Shown: positions 1 through 8,305 of the stretch, piece by piece
How positions within the stretch are numbered: position 1 is the stretch's first letter
How the letters are laid out: each line of letters starts with the position of its first letter
DNA from: Planctomycetaceae bacterium UBA6172
Lineage (GTDB): Bacteria > Planctomycetota > Planctomycetia > Pirellulales > Pirellulaceae
Direction: 5' to 3'
Assembly (NCBI GenBank): GCA_002422955.1
Contig: DITY01000033.1
Span: 1-19,276, forward strand
DNA: 19,276 nucleotides
The notes under the pieces: model-generated
Told to the model about the DNA's origin: nothing
Databases searched by the model: none
What the model saw: the letters and a program-made list of their open reading frames with translations, nothing else
Position numbers and translations under genes: made by a program

Positions 1-1183
1 CCACATGTTCGGTAACGGAAACGACGCCGTCGACCAACACCGCGAGCGTGCTTGTCGTTTGAGTTTGGTTTGAGGGATTCATCAAGTTATTGAACGTAAA
101 ATCGGGGCCATCTAAATAGACCCGCCGCCGCCAGATCGTTCGTAAATTAAGACTCTGAGAATTGATTCCAATCTGATTTCGCGGAACATCCATGGTTTGG
201 ACTTCTCGCTCAACGGCGGCGACCCGATACCAGCGGTTGATCACGATAGCAGTCCCGCCAGCTCTCTCCAGCATCAGCCAATCGCCGACCCGCAATCGAG
301 AAACGGTGTTCTTCGCCCCGTTCAATTCGATCGAGCCACCGGCACCGCCCCGAAATCCACTGGTGTACGAAATGGTAGCCAACCGTTCGTCCGTCGCATT
401 CTGCTCGGGGTTCGCAGCCAACGATGTCGGCACCGAAAAACCACGCTGCCGGTTGCGGATCACCGCTACCGACACGGTCACATACTCCGGTGACGAGTTC
501 GGCGAGACAGTCGCGATCCAGGAAAAATCGCCCGAACCGAACCGGCCGCCGTAAGGCAAATCCAGGTTCGGTGAATTCAGATCGAGAGCGGTCGCTCGAA
601 CACCGAGCATGAACGGGTTGTCCGTCCGCGCCTTGGGACGCTCGATCAGCAGGTCATCCGGTGAGTCCGCCACCCGCAAAGCCTGGTCCCGCGTCAACAG
701 GGTTAAGGGAGTCCCTAAACTGCTCGACCGCTGCAAAACTCCAACCCGAAGCATCCGCAGCGGAGTTTGCCCTAGCGCGTCCACGAAGTAGGCCGCCGAC
801 GGATCGAGCGTCGGGTCGTGATTCTCTTTGTAGAATGGGAAAAACCGCGTGTCGTAAAAGTTGGACGGATTTTGCCGACCGCCGATCGAAGCGAACGCCG
901 GGTCGATGCAAAACGGGCGCGAACCGTCAAACGGCATCAGGTCGCCCTTGTCGTCGAACATCGCCAACCGACCGCTGCTCAACCACCGCTGCGCCAACAT
1001 CTCCTCCATGACATTGTCGGCCAGCGCCGAGGCGACACTGAGCCCGACCGCGTCCTTGGCCCGATTCCCCGCCAGCGGCAGGATCGACATCACGCCCAAC
1101 AGCCCGATCAGCACAACCCCCATGGAGAAAATGACCTCCACCAGCGTTACGCCACGGCTACGAATGGATCGCTCGCTTGTCAT
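1..1183 (-). CDS. PilV/GspI-like minor prepilin (partial, 3' end outside window)
   Basis: Read by hand on the minus strand, this frame is open from an ATG at 1183 to the window edge (394 codons, no stop). The N-terminus has a short basic leader ending in Gly11, then VTLVE with Glu at +5 of the mature protein, then a hydrophobic helix to about residue 33 containing GLLGV. This is the class III prepilin signal in the PilV/GspI style, so the product should be cleaved and methylated by a PilD-type peptidase and inserted in the inner membrane as a minor pseudopilin. The remaining globular part matches no family I recognise and is longer than classical PilV (about 150-200 residues). The start is supported by an AAGGAGG seven bases upstream. 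The ATG shares one base with the stop of the preceding pilin gene (TGATG), which suggests translational coupling. The prepilin class is certain; the exact role is inferred. Confidence 0.85.
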   Translation of the reverse strand, partial: MTSERSIRSRGVTLVEVIFSMGVVLIGLLGVMSILPLAGNRAKDAVGLSVASALADNVMEEMLAQRWLSSGRLAMFDDKGDLMPFDGSRPFCIDPAFASIGGRQNPSNFYDTRFFPFYKENHDPTLDPSAAYFVDALGQTPLRMLRVGVLQRSSSLGTPLTLLTRDQALRVADSPDDLLIERPKARTDNPFMLGVRATALDLNSPNLDLPYGGRFGSGDFSWIATVSPNSSPEYVTVSVAVIRNRQRGFSVPTSLAANPEQNATDERLATISYTSGFRGGAGGSIELNGAKNTVSRLRVGDWLMLERAGGTAIVINRWYRVAAVEREVQTMDVPRNQIGINSQSLNLRTIWRRRVYLDGPDFTFNNLMNPSNQTQTTSTLAVLVDGVVSVTEHV

Positions 1184-2394
1184 CAGTTTGCCTCCTTGGA
1201 ATCGGACAGGCTGGCCAACAGCCGGGCCTCGGTGAGCGCTGCTTGGAGCACTTGGTCAAAGGGAAGGGTGGATACGCCAACCGTGGTCATGACCGGCGCA
1301 TTCGGGGCGACACTCACCCGACCGGTCTGGTTATTGACCGCGATCCATGACGTTTTGGGACGGGTCAGATTCGAGCGGTCACGACCGGTTGCGGCGAACA
1401 AATCGTCAGGCCGGATCCCGGCGAGATCGCCCAGACACAAATAGATCTGGCTGTGCGGTACCACATAGCTGCCGTCGGCCTGAATGACACGGGAAACGCG
1501 TCCGTCAGGCCCAAAGTTGATGATGATGGGTCGGACCGACTGCACCGCTGGCGGAAACTGACGGACGGACGAGGCGAACTGCATCCCCCCCAAGCCGATT
1601 CCCGACAGGTTCAGATCGATCGCGATCCCCCGGGGCAACGGCAACGGGGACGTGTTCGACATCACGGCCGAACGATGAATGCGGTACTTCACCCGCTGCC
1701 CAACAGCCAACCTACGACGGCCCGAGGGAAACTCTTCCGCCGGCCCGGAATCGATTTGCTGAGGGTTCCGCAAATCGAAACGGATCAAGATGTTGCCTGG
1801 CGTCTGGGTATCCGCCTCGATGCTGTTGATGATCACGATCTTGCCACCCGGCAACTCCAAGCGATCCACAAGGGGACGAATCGGGGCCCGCAGGTCGTCG
1901 TCGGGATCGGCGTTGTTCAACACATTCATGCTGTATTGCAACAACGAATTGTCGATCGGATCAAAACTGGCCCATTGGATCGGACCACCAATCCCTGTCG
2001 GGCCTCCCAGCACGGCAACCGCGTCGCTCGACTCACCGCTGTAAGCCGGCACACCAGTCATCTGGCGGAGGCGGATGCTCGAAGCAGCCCCCTCCGGATT
2101 CGACGGAACGCCGTTGGCCAAATCCTCGCTCAGCCGTTCCAGATAGACACCGACCTCGCGGCCCTCGGCGATCGCGCGACTGCGGGCGATGTCGATGAAC
2201 GAAGCGATCGACCGGGCGGCGCGCGCGTTCTTCTGGTCCAACAGCACGTTGCGAATCGTCGGCAGCGCGACTGCGGCCAAGATCAACAGCAAGAACAACA
2301 CCACCAACAATTCGACGAGGGTGAAACCGCGCGGCGAGTGCGATCGAAGTCGCGGCGAAGCCGGTTCGATTCGATGAGCTTGAACGAGATTCAT
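1183..2394 (-). CDS. GspH/FimT-like prepilin-type protein
   Basis: This 403-residue protein begins with a basic leader ending in Gly23, then FTLVE and a hydrophobic helix to about residue 46, the prepilin cleavage/methylation signature. The next segment (IRNVLLDQKNARAARSIASF, then ARSRAIAEGREV) resembles the GspH/FimT pseudopilin pattern of a long helix followed by a region with SRAIAEGR. The rest is a large, mostly beta-like globular domain of unknown fold, making the protein over twice the usual GspH length. It should sit in the inner membrane as a minor pseudopilin. Two starts are possible: GTG at 2397, giving a 4-base overlap with the upstream gene, or ATG at 2394, overlapping by one base (TGATG). 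I chose ATG because the same TGATG junction occurs at 1183. There is no clear ribosome binding site, so coupling to the upstream gene is likely. Confidence 0.85.
   Translation of the reverse strand: MNLVQAHRIEPASPRLRSHSPRGFTLVELLVVLFLLLILAAVALPTIRNVLLDQKNARAARSIASFIDIARSRAIAEGREVGVYLERLSEDLANGVPSNPEGAASSIRLRQMTGVPAYSGESSDAVAVLGGPTGIGGPIQWASFDPIDNSLLQYSMNVLNNADPDDDLRAPIRPLVDRLELPGGKIVIINSIEADTQTPGNILIRFDLRNPQQIDSGPAEEFPSGRRRLAVGQRVKYRIHRSAVMSNTSPLPLPRGIAIDLNLSGIGLGGMQFASSVRQFPPAVQSVRPIIINFGPDGRVSRVIQADGSYVVPHSQIYLCLGDLAGIRPDDLFAATGRDRSNLTRPKTSWIAVNNQTGRVSVAPNAPVMTTVGVSTLPFDQVLQAALTEARLLASLSDSKEAN
1191..1197 (-). promoter_or_regulatory. Strong Shine-Dalgarno sequence for the PilV-like gene
   Basis: On the minus strand AAGGAGG lies seven bases before the ATG at 1183 and inside the last codons of the upstream pilin gene. 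It fixes the start of the partial pilin gene. It stands out because nearly every other gene here has no recognisable ribosome binding site. Confidence 0.75.
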
Positions 2395-3590
2395 CACTCG
2401 GTCGCCAGTTGATAGTTCGTGATGTTGTCGTCACGCACGGATTGAGAATTCGGCAGGGGATTGCCCGGGAACGTCGCGACACCCAGGGCGGGCTGCCGCA
2501 GGTAAGGATCAAGCCAAAAATAAATGCCCGTCCTACGCTCCGATTCCGTTCCCATCGCCGCCGGAGTGATCGGCCAACTCATGTCACGCAAACCGGTCGC
2601 TGGCATCAGGGCGCTATAGCGAAAACCGATCTCATTGCCGCCGGCATCCCGCGGCACAAAGTTCAGCCCATGCTGTCCGTCGCTACCCGCCGACACGACC
2701 AGCGGCCTCATCGACCACGGGGCCACACCGCCGGGCACCGAGTAACCGAAGTCGCTGCGAAACAGGTCGAAATCATCCGGCAACGATAGGTCGACCGACA
2801 ACTCGACATCGGCCGTGCTCCCGAACCCATTCGGCCAACGGACGAACTCGATCGGTCGCTCCCAGCCGTCCAGGATTTCAGGCATCCCGTCGTTGTCGGT
2901 GTCGCCAATATTGGAGGGCGGGATCGCATCGAGCGCCGAACTGCCACCGACAAAGCTGTTGGACAGGATCAGGTACAAGCACTCGGAACCTTGATGCTCC
3001 GGGGTCCAGGTCGGTCGGACGCGCCGATAGTAAGCCGCGAAGCGGCTCGGCACGTTTTTCCCAAAGGCGCCATTGAACCAATTGACCGGAAACTGCCTCC
3101 GCGTACTGTCATCACCGCGTTGCATGCGACCGTTCCTCTCCATTACCGGATAGGCGACGGCCGTCAGCGAGGCGGGCAGATTCATCGCGACCGTGTTGCC
3201 GTTGATCGTCGCGATGTCATTGATCCGATCTGGCAGTTCCATCCGCTGCAGGTCGCGGACCATGTTCAAGCGGACCCGCGCCGCTTCGGATGGCATCAGC
3301 TGAAAGGAGAAAATGCCATCGCCGGGCAACGGCTTGTTCAAATCCGGGATCACGACCGCCAGCGGGCGATACTTGTAGGATTCGTATTGTTCCTGCAGGA
3401 CCGAATCGATGACCGCCAGGATGCTGCGGGTCCGAGCCAACCGGGCATTCTGCGTGACCCCCTGAACCGCCGTCATCACCATCGAGGACAAAATCGCAAT
3501 CAATACCAACACCACCATCACCTCGACCAAGGTAAAAGCGGCCCTGGCGGCGACATCGACATTCCGGCGGTGGCTGGGTGTCCTGCTCAC
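2394..3590 (-). CDS. GspG-like prepilin with Ala at the cleavage position
   Basis: The product has 398 residues. Its N-terminus carries a basic leader, then AFTLVE (Phe19, Glu23) and a hydrophobic helix to about residue 42. The residue before the cleavage site is Ala18, not the near-invariant Gly; the codon reads GCT. The globular part keeps GspG-like landmarks: DTDNDG followed by DGWERPIEF (about 230-250), comparable to the GspG DPWGxPY segment, and AGSDGQHG (301-308), comparable to the GspG C-terminal calcium-loop motif. At 398 residues it is far longer than classical GspG (about 140). It starts with GTG at 3590, overlapping the upstream pilin gene by four bases (GTGA), with no Shine-Dalgarno. 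It is probably an inner-membrane pseudopilin; whether it is processed with Ala at -1 is open. Confidence 0.85.
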   Translation of the reverse strand: MSRTPSHRRNVDVAARAAFTLVEVMVVLVLIAILSSMVMTAVQGVTQNARLARTRSILAVIDSVLQEQYESYKYRPLAVVIPDLNKPLPGDGIFSFQLMPSEAARVRLNMVRDLQRMELPDRINDIATINGNTVAMNLPASLTAVAYPVMERNGRMQRGDDSTRRQFPVNWFNGAFGKNVPSRFAAYYRRVRPTWTPEHQGSECLYLILSNSFVGGSSALDAIPPSNIGDTDNDGMPEILDGWERPIEFVRWPNGFGSTADVELSVDLSLPDDFDLFRSDFGYSVPGGVAPWSMRPLVVSAGSDGQHGLNFVPRDAGGNEIGFRYSALMPATGLRDMSWPITPAAMGTESERRTGIYFWLDPYLRQPALGVATFPGNPLPNSQSVRDDNITNYQLATE

Positions 3591-4648
3591 GGGAGGTCGC
3601 TCTCCAAAGTGGAGGAGCTGAAGTTGGTCAAGTTGTCGAGGTGGCCGTTGACCGTGACCGAAGGCATACGAAGGGGCGAGTCGCTGTCTTGAAACTTGAC
3701 GATAGCCGGGTCGGTTGAATCGTATATCCCGTTGAACTTTTTGACTGCCATTCCCGTTTGCGTGACAAAATAGACAGGAAGCGGACCGTCGAAGACGCAG
3801 GCACCGAATACGCCATCAGATCCTGGTGAAATGATCTGAAAAGTTGAGGGGTTGTGAAACTGGATTTCACCAGTGCCGGTCGTCAGATAGGGACGTATAC
3901 CGCCGTACTCGGTCACAGTCGGCATACCGGCGATGTAACCATTGAAATCGTTCGGTCCGACATTCTCATACGTACGGGAGTCAAAATAGACCAAAGGCGT
4001 CGGCACGCCAGTCCGTGCGAGGTAGACTGGCAACGGGTCATTCCCACCATGCAGCGGATCGGCAACGCCCAGCAACGCCTCATCGGTGCTCATCAAATAG
4101 CCGTTCCCATCCCGCGCCGTGGTCAAGCGGGACGGATCGAAATCGAAGAATGCGTTGTCGCGGGTGCCGTTGAATTCGTAATTCGCCAGATCGCTGTCGT
4201 TGGCATTGACCCGATTGCTGGAGAGCTTGAGCGGCCCCCCTTCGCCGGTCAGCGGGAACAGCACGTTTTCACTGAACCCGCCCAAGAAAAAGACCAAGGA
4301 CTCCGCCCGATCCATCGCGACATAGCTGAAGTCCTGAGTCCCCCGCGCCCGAGTCAACTGCAGCAACAAGGCCGAGTCCTGCGGCGACATCCGCGGGAAA
4401 ATCTTCCGCATGTGACGGCTCAACACATCAAAACTGCTGCCATCGGGCGGATAATCCCCATACTTCAAGTTGTATTGCTCGACCGCCTGCGCCAGCGCGT
4501 TGATCTCCAATCGCGCCGCGGTCTCCCGGCCTCGACCGATCGCACGCGTGACCGCCGTGATGGTGAGCGTCATCAAGATCGCAATGATCGCGATCGCGAT
4601 CATCAACTCGACGAGCGTGAATCCTTTTCGGGTTGAACGTGCATTCAT
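3587..4648 (-). CDS. GspG-like prepilin, first gene of the pilin cluster
   Basis: The product has 353 residues from ATG 4648. The leader MNARSTRKG is short and basic and ends in Gly9. FTLVE (Glu14) and a hydrophobic helix to about residue 30 follow, a textbook prepilin signal. After the helix, a coiled region leads to QYNLKYGDYPPDG (about 58-70), as in GspG-type major pseudopilins. Near the C-terminus SPGSDGVFG (274-282) matches the GspG calcium-loop pattern. The middle is an expanded globular region, so the protein is more than twice the classical size. A TTG 33 bases upstream is also possible, but the ATG gives the usual leader length. It follows a 390-base gene-free leader with a candidate promoter, and its stop overlaps the next pilin gene by four bases. 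It may be the major subunit of the pseudopilus made here (inference from position and motifs). Confidence 0.88.
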   Translation of the reverse strand: MNARSTRKGFTLVELMIAIAIIAILMTLTITAVTRAIGRGRETAARLEINALAQAVEQYNLKYGDYPPDGSSFDVLSRHMRKIFPRMSPQDSALLLQLTRARGTQDFSYVAMDRAESLVFFLGGFSENVLFPLTGEGGPLKLSSNRVNANDSDLANYEFNGTRDNAFFDFDPSRLTTARDGNGYLMSTDEALLGVADPLHGGNDPLPVYLARTGVPTPLVYFDSRTYENVGPNDFNGYIAGMPTVTEYGGIRPYLTTGTGEIQFHNPSTFQIISPGSDGVFGACVFDGPLPVYFVTQTGMAVKKFNGIYDSTDPAIVKFQDSDSPLRMPSVTVNGHLDNLTNFSSSTLESDLP

Positions 4649-4748
4649 GGCAGCGCTGGGGCAGTTGGTTGAGGTTGGCAAGCATCAGCCGAAAGTCGGT
4701 CGTCGACTGGCGATTGCCGGTCAGGAACAGGATGCGGTTCGTTTCATT

Positions 4749-4779
4749 TTGAGACTACTCGTCTCAGCCGTCGGCGGCT
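4749..4779 (-). other. Two adjacent stem-loops in the pilin leader
   Basis: Reading the minus strand, AGCCG-CCGA-CGGCT (4779-4766) is followed at once by GAGAC-GAGTA-GTCTC (4765-4751), both perfect 5-bp stems. A single A at 4766 can pair with either stem. They lie in the predicted leader of the pilin mRNA with no U-run after them, so they are not typical terminators. A folding or stability role is possible but unproven. Confidence 0.35.
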
Positions 4780-4867
4780 TGGGGTTCAAAGGGTGACGAT
4801 TTTGAGGGCTATGACAGCAAATCGGTGGCCAGTCGCCGGTTCGGACCGCGATCAAAAACAACCGTGT

Positions 4868-4897
4868 CTTATATAAGCAAATCGGATGCCAAGGCAA
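4868..4897 (-). promoter_or_regulatory. Candidate sigma-70-type promoter for the pilin cluster
   Basis: On the minus strand TTGCCT (-35) and TATAAG (-10) are separated by 18 bases in a locally AT-rich patch. The predicted transcription start near 4861 would give a leader of about 210 bases before the ATG at 4648. This is a motif match only; planctomycete promoters are poorly defined. Confidence 0.4.
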
Positions 4898-4979
4898 CGT
4901 AGTCTCAACTTTTTGAGTCCACTTCCGCTGATTGCCACGCCGCGGCCCAACCGCGCCTGGTGGCAAACTCGGCCCGCCC

Positions 4980-4997
4980 CGCTCGCGGGTGCGAGCG
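4980..4997 (-). other. Stem-loop 41 bases after the gspF stop
   Basis: CGCTCGC-GGGT-GCGAGCG is a perfect 7-bp GC-rich stem with a four-base loop, just downstream of the platform gene on the minus strand. No U-run follows, so it does not meet the usual rho-independent terminator rule. It could protect or end the upstream transcript before the separate pilin promoter. Confidence 0.4.
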
Positions 4998-5038
4998 ATT
5001 CGGAACCTTCTTGACCGTTCTCGGACGGCCTTCCCATA

Positions 5039-6475
5039 TCAAGTCAAACCGCTGATCAACGAAACCAAAGGCATGAACAAGCTGATCACGATGAAGCCGA
5101 CCGCGACGCCGAGGAACACGATCATCAACGGCTCCATCAGCGCGGTCAGCGAATCGGTCAAGACGCGGACTTCTTCGTCATAGGTGTCGGCGACCTTGTA
5201 CAGCATCGTGTCGAGTTCGCCGGTCTCTTCGCCGACGTCGACCATGTTCACGACCAAGTCATCGACGACGCGGCTTTTCATTTTCATGAAATAGAAGCCG
5301 GCCGCGCCGAGCGCCCCGAACACGATCGCCTGGATCGCGATCATGGTCAGCGTTTGCAGCATCGTGCCCTCGTCGAGTTTCGTCCCGCGGGCGGTGACGG
5401 CGACCGACGCCATCATCAGGCCAGGGAACGATCCCATCAGCACCCAGAACACCAACGCCATCGGGTGGAAACCGGGAACGCTGTGCGTCCGCAGCGGCTT
5501 GCTGATGACCTCGCCTTCGCGAATCGCTTCGGTGACCTTGCCATACAATCGTTCGAACATCGCGTTGCCGGCGGTCTCACGCGTGATGTTGAGCGCTTCC
5601 AAAATCGGCACGCCGCTGGAGACCAAGGTCCCCAGGGTTCGGGTGGTGCGGGCCATGATGTTCTTTTCGATCAAGCTGCCGAGCACCGGGATCTTGATGA
5701 TGAACATGTCAAAGCCGGTGCGGCCCTGCTTGAACTTGCGAAGCAGCTTGACGAAGATCCCCGCGCAGATCGGCATGATGATCAGCAGGAACCAATAATT
5801 GGAAATGTAATTGCTCATCGCGACCAGCAGCAGCGTGGGGGCCGGCAGCTTCAAACCGAACTCGTCGAACATCTTCTCGAACGTCGGCACGATGAACAAC
5901 ATGATGAACGTCAGGATCAAGATCGCGACGGTGATCACGATGCACGGATAGACCAATGCGCCCTTGACCTTGCGTTTGAGCGATTCGGCGCGCTCCAGGA
6001 AGTCGGCCAGACGCTGGAGGATGACTTCCAACGCACCGCCGGCCTCGCCCGCCTTGATCATGTTCACATACAGGCGGCTGAAGACCTTGGGCGATTTCGA
6101 CATCGCCTCGCTGAGCGTCGCGCCCCCTTCGATCTCTTCGCAAACGTCCTGCAAGGCGTTCTTGAGTTTCCCCTTCTTCTGGTTGTTCTCGAGAATCTTG
6201 AGGCTGCGGAGGATCGGTAGCCCGGCGTCCTGCAGGATCGACAATTGTCGGGTGAAGGCACAGACGTGCTTGGTCTTGGCCCCGCCCATGGCGAAGCCGC
6301 GCTTGCCTTTCTTTTTCGCCGCCGCCTGGGCCGCGACCTTCTTCACCGAGATCTTGGTGACGAAGTAGCCCATTTGGCGGATCGTGGTTTGCGCCTCATC
6401 CTCCGAAGGCGCATCGATTTCGTCGCGGATCTCCTGACCCTTGGCGTCCATCGCTTCGAATAGGAATGTTGGCAT
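5039..6475 (-). CDS. gspF: Type II secretion / type IV pilus platform protein GspF/PilC
   Basis: This 478-residue polytopic inner-membrane protein would couple the cytoplasmic ATPases to the pseudopilus. A first GspF domain spans about residues 70-200 (FTRQLSILQDAGLPI, EAMSKSPKVF, IKAGEAGGALE), ending in a transmembrane helix near 175-198. A second membrane helix lies near 225-245, and the second GspF domain starts near 255 (VLGSLIEKNIMARTTRTLGTL). Its hallmark VGEETGELD (414-422) and the last helix (450-470) are intact. Between the halves of this second domain, residues about 333-406 form an extra segment with two hydrophobic stretches, absent from typical GspF of about 400 residues. The gene lies 108 bases after a gspE gene on the same strand. 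The ATG at 6475 opens MPTFLFEAMDAKG, matching the family N-terminus (F-x-Y-x-A-x-D-x-x-G). The family assignment is secure; whether the machine is a pilus or a secretion system cannot be decided here. Confidence 0.95.
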   Translation of the reverse strand: MPTFLFEAMDAKGQEIRDEIDAPSEDEAQTTIRQMGYFVTKISVKKVAAQAAAKKKGKRGFAMGGAKTKHVCAFTRQLSILQDAGLPILRSLKILENNQKKGKLKNALQDVCEEIEGGATLSEAMSKSPKVFSRLYVNMIKAGEAGGALEVILQRLADFLERAESLKRKVKGALVYPCIVITVAILILTFIMLFIVPTFEKMFDEFGLKLPAPTLLLVAMSNYISNYWFLLIIMPICAGIFVKLLRKFKQGRTGFDMFIIKIPVLGSLIEKNIMARTTRTLGTLVSSGVPILEALNITRETAGNAMFERLYGKVTEAIREGEVISKPLRTHSVPGFHPMALVFWVLMGSFPGLMMASVAVTARGTKLDEGTMLQTLTMIAIQAIVFGALGAAGFYFMKMKSRVVDDLVVNMVDVGEETGELDTMLYKVADTYDEEVRVLTDSLTALMEPLMIVFLGVAVGFIVISLFMPLVSLISGLT

Positions 6476-6529
6476 TTTCGATCAGGGGAAAATGGGGATC
6501 AAAAGGAAAATCGGGATCGGTAGGGGCAG

Positions 6530-6580
6530 GAGACGTAGGAAGCTGGTCGCGGGTGGCAGGCTGCGAACGCCCGCCGTCTC
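6530..6580 (-). other. Bulged hairpin between gspE and gspF
   Basis: GAGACG (6530-6535) can pair with CGTCTC (6575-6580), and GCGGG (6549-6553) with CCCGC (6570-6574), stacking with a 13-base bulge on one side. It starts four bases after the upstream gspE stop. There is no U-run, so a role in mRNA processing or stability is as likely as termination. Confidence 0.3.
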
Positions 6581-6583
6581 GGA

Positions 6584-8305
6584 TCAACCCTCCTCGATCG
6601 TCTCCCTGACCACTTCTTCTAAACTGGTGATGCCGTTGCCGGCCAGGCTCATGCCGAACTCACGCAGGGTCACCATGCCGTCTCGCGTAGCTTGGTCGCG
6701 AATCTCGTCGGTCGTGGACTTGGTCATGATCATGTCGCGGATCTTGTCGTTGACCACCATCAATTCGAACAATCCGACACGCCCCTTGTACCCGGTGTTG
6801 TTGCAAGTATCGCAGCCGGCACCGCGGAAGAAGGTCTTGCCTTCGATCTGCTCGCGGGCCATGCCAAGTTCGAACAGCAACTCCGAGCTGACGCGAATCT
6901 CCTCGCGGCACTTGGTACAAATCCGCCGCACCAACCGCTGCGCCAAAATCGCTTCGACGGTCGCGCAAATCATGAACGGCTGGATCCCCATGTCGGTCAT
7001 GCGAGTGATCGTGGCGGCCGCGTCGTTGGTGTGCAGGGTGCTAAAGACGAGGTGCCCGGTCAGGGCGGCTTGAACCGCGATGTCGGCGGTCTCCAAATCG
7101 CGGATCTCGCCGACCAAGATCGTGTCGGGATCCTGCCGCAGGATCGCCCGCAAACAGCTGGCGAAGGTCACGCCGACGGCGTTGTCGATCGGAATTTGGA
7201 CGACCCCGTCGATGTCGTATTCGACCGGATCCTCGGTGGTGATCAGCTTGTCGCCGGGGTCATTCAGTTCGGTCAGGGCGGAGTACAGGGTGGTCGTTTT
7301 GCCGCTGCCCGTGGGTCCGGTGACCAAGACGATGCCGTTGGGGCGATCGATCGCCTTGCGGAACCGATCCAGGGTCGCTTGGTCCATCCCGACGTTGTTG
7401 AGCGACAATTTGACGACGCTGCGGTCGAGGATTCGCATGACGACGGACTCGCCAAACATCGTCGGCAGGACGCTGACCCGCAAGTCGACCGGGTGGCCAC
7501 CGACCATCAATTCGATCCGGCCGTCCTGCGGCATGCGGCGTTCGGCGATATCGAGGTTCGCCATGACCTTGACGCGGGTCGTGATCGCGAACGCCAAGTG
7601 CCTGGGGGGCGGGACCATTTCATACAGCACCCCTTCGGCCTTGATCCGGATGCGAAACTCGTCTTCGAACGGCTCGAAATGGATGTCGCTCGCCTGGTCC
7701 TTGATCGCCATCAGCAGGACCATGTTGAGCAGCTTGCGGACCGGCGCCGAGTCGGCCAAGGCCTCCATGTCGGTGAGGTTGAACTTCTCGTTATCGAGGA
7801 GCGAAATCGCCCGCTTGAGCTCGGCGTCGTTGGCCAATTCGGCGACCAGTTTCTCGACGCTTTCACTATCGCTATCGTAATACCGCGTGATCGCTTGGCG
7901 GACGTCCCGCTCGGTCGCGATCAACATGCCGATGTCGTAGCCCAGGAAGGTGCGGAGCTCATCCTGGATCGACAGATTTTGCGGGTCGCAGGTGGCAACG
8001 GTCAGCCGCTGGCTCGCCTCATCGAACTGAACAGGGACGATGCGGTACAGCTGGGCCATCGTCTCGCTGATCTTGTCGAGCACCTTGGGGTCGAGCTCGG
8101 ACTCGGACAATTCGACCGTCTGCATGCCCAGCTGCTCGGCCAGCCCCTGGATCAGCTGCTCATCGGTGACCAGCTGCATGTCTTCGGCGACCTTGCCGAA
8201 CAGGGCGCCGGGCTGCTGCTCTTGCTCCTGCAGGATCACCTCCAACTGTTCGTCGGTGATGAACCCGAGGTCGACCAAAATCTGTCCGATGCGTCGAGGA
8301 GCCAT
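6584..8305 (-). CDS. gspE: GspE/PilB-type assembly ATPase (second copy)
   Basis: This 573-residue cytoplasmic hexameric ATPase would drive pseudopilus or pilus extension. The N-terminal MshEN/GspE-N region (residues 1 to about 140: RRIGQILVDLGFITDEQL) is followed by a linker and the secretion ATPase core. Visible motifs are Walker A GPTGSGKT (330-337), the Asp box TTEDPVEY (about 356-363), RQDPD then Walker B ILVGEIRD (396-403), and the His box STLHTND (422-428). Two CxxC pairs (Cys463/466 and Cys498/501) form the zinc-binding tetracysteine site typical of GspE/PilB. I chose the ATG at 8305 because the family N-terminus begins at MAPRRIGQ; an upstream in-frame start at 8371 would add 22 residues that look non-homologous. 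It sits between pilT and gspF on the same strand, so it is the likely direct partner of that GspF. All catalytic motifs are canonical. Confidence 0.95.
   Translation of the reverse strand: MAPRRIGQILVDLGFITDEQLEVILQEQEQQPGALFGKVAEDMQLVTDEQLIQGLAEQLGMQTVELSESELDPKVLDKISETMAQLYRIVPVQFDEASQRLTVATCDPQNLSIQDELRTFLGYDIGMLIATERDVRQAITRYYDSDSESVEKLVAELANDAELKRAISLLDNEKFNLTDMEALADSAPVRKLLNMVLLMAIKDQASDIHFEPFEDEFRIRIKAEGVLYEMVPPPRHLAFAITTRVKVMANLDIAERRMPQDGRIELMVGGHPVDLRVSVLPTMFGESVVMRILDRSVVKLSLNNVGMDQATLDRFRKAIDRPNGIVLVTGPTGSGKTTTLYSALTELNDPGDKLITTEDPVEYDIDGVVQIPIDNAVGVTFASCLRAILRQDPDTILVGEIRDLETADIAVQAALTGHLVFSTLHTNDAAATITRMTDMGIQPFMICATVEAILAQRLVRRICTKCREEIRVSSELLFELGMAREQIEGKTFFRGAGCDTCNNTGYKGRVGLFELMVVNDKIRDMIMTKSTTDEIRDQATRDGMVTLREFGMSLAGNGITSLEEVVRETIEEG

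Larger units (their letters stand above)
4649..5038. other. Gene-free region between the platform gene and the pilin cluster
   Basis: These 390 bases contain no convincing gene. In transcription order (minus strand) they hold a strong hairpin after the gspF stop, a candidate promoter, and two adjacent stem-loops about 100 bases before the first pilin start. Short ORFs exist in several frames but have no ribosome binding site and no recognisable product. The layout suggests that the pilin genes can be transcribed separately from the ATPase genes. Confidence 0.6.

Noticed and set aside
4428..4760. Coding-looking frame upstream of the first pilin (ILFLTGNRQSTTDF... then MLANLNQLPQ)
   Set aside because: It is bounded by an in-frame TAG near 4757, has no start codon except a late ATG at 4685, and runs into the pilin gene out of frame; probably chance, though a frameshifted pilin leader cannot be fully excluded.
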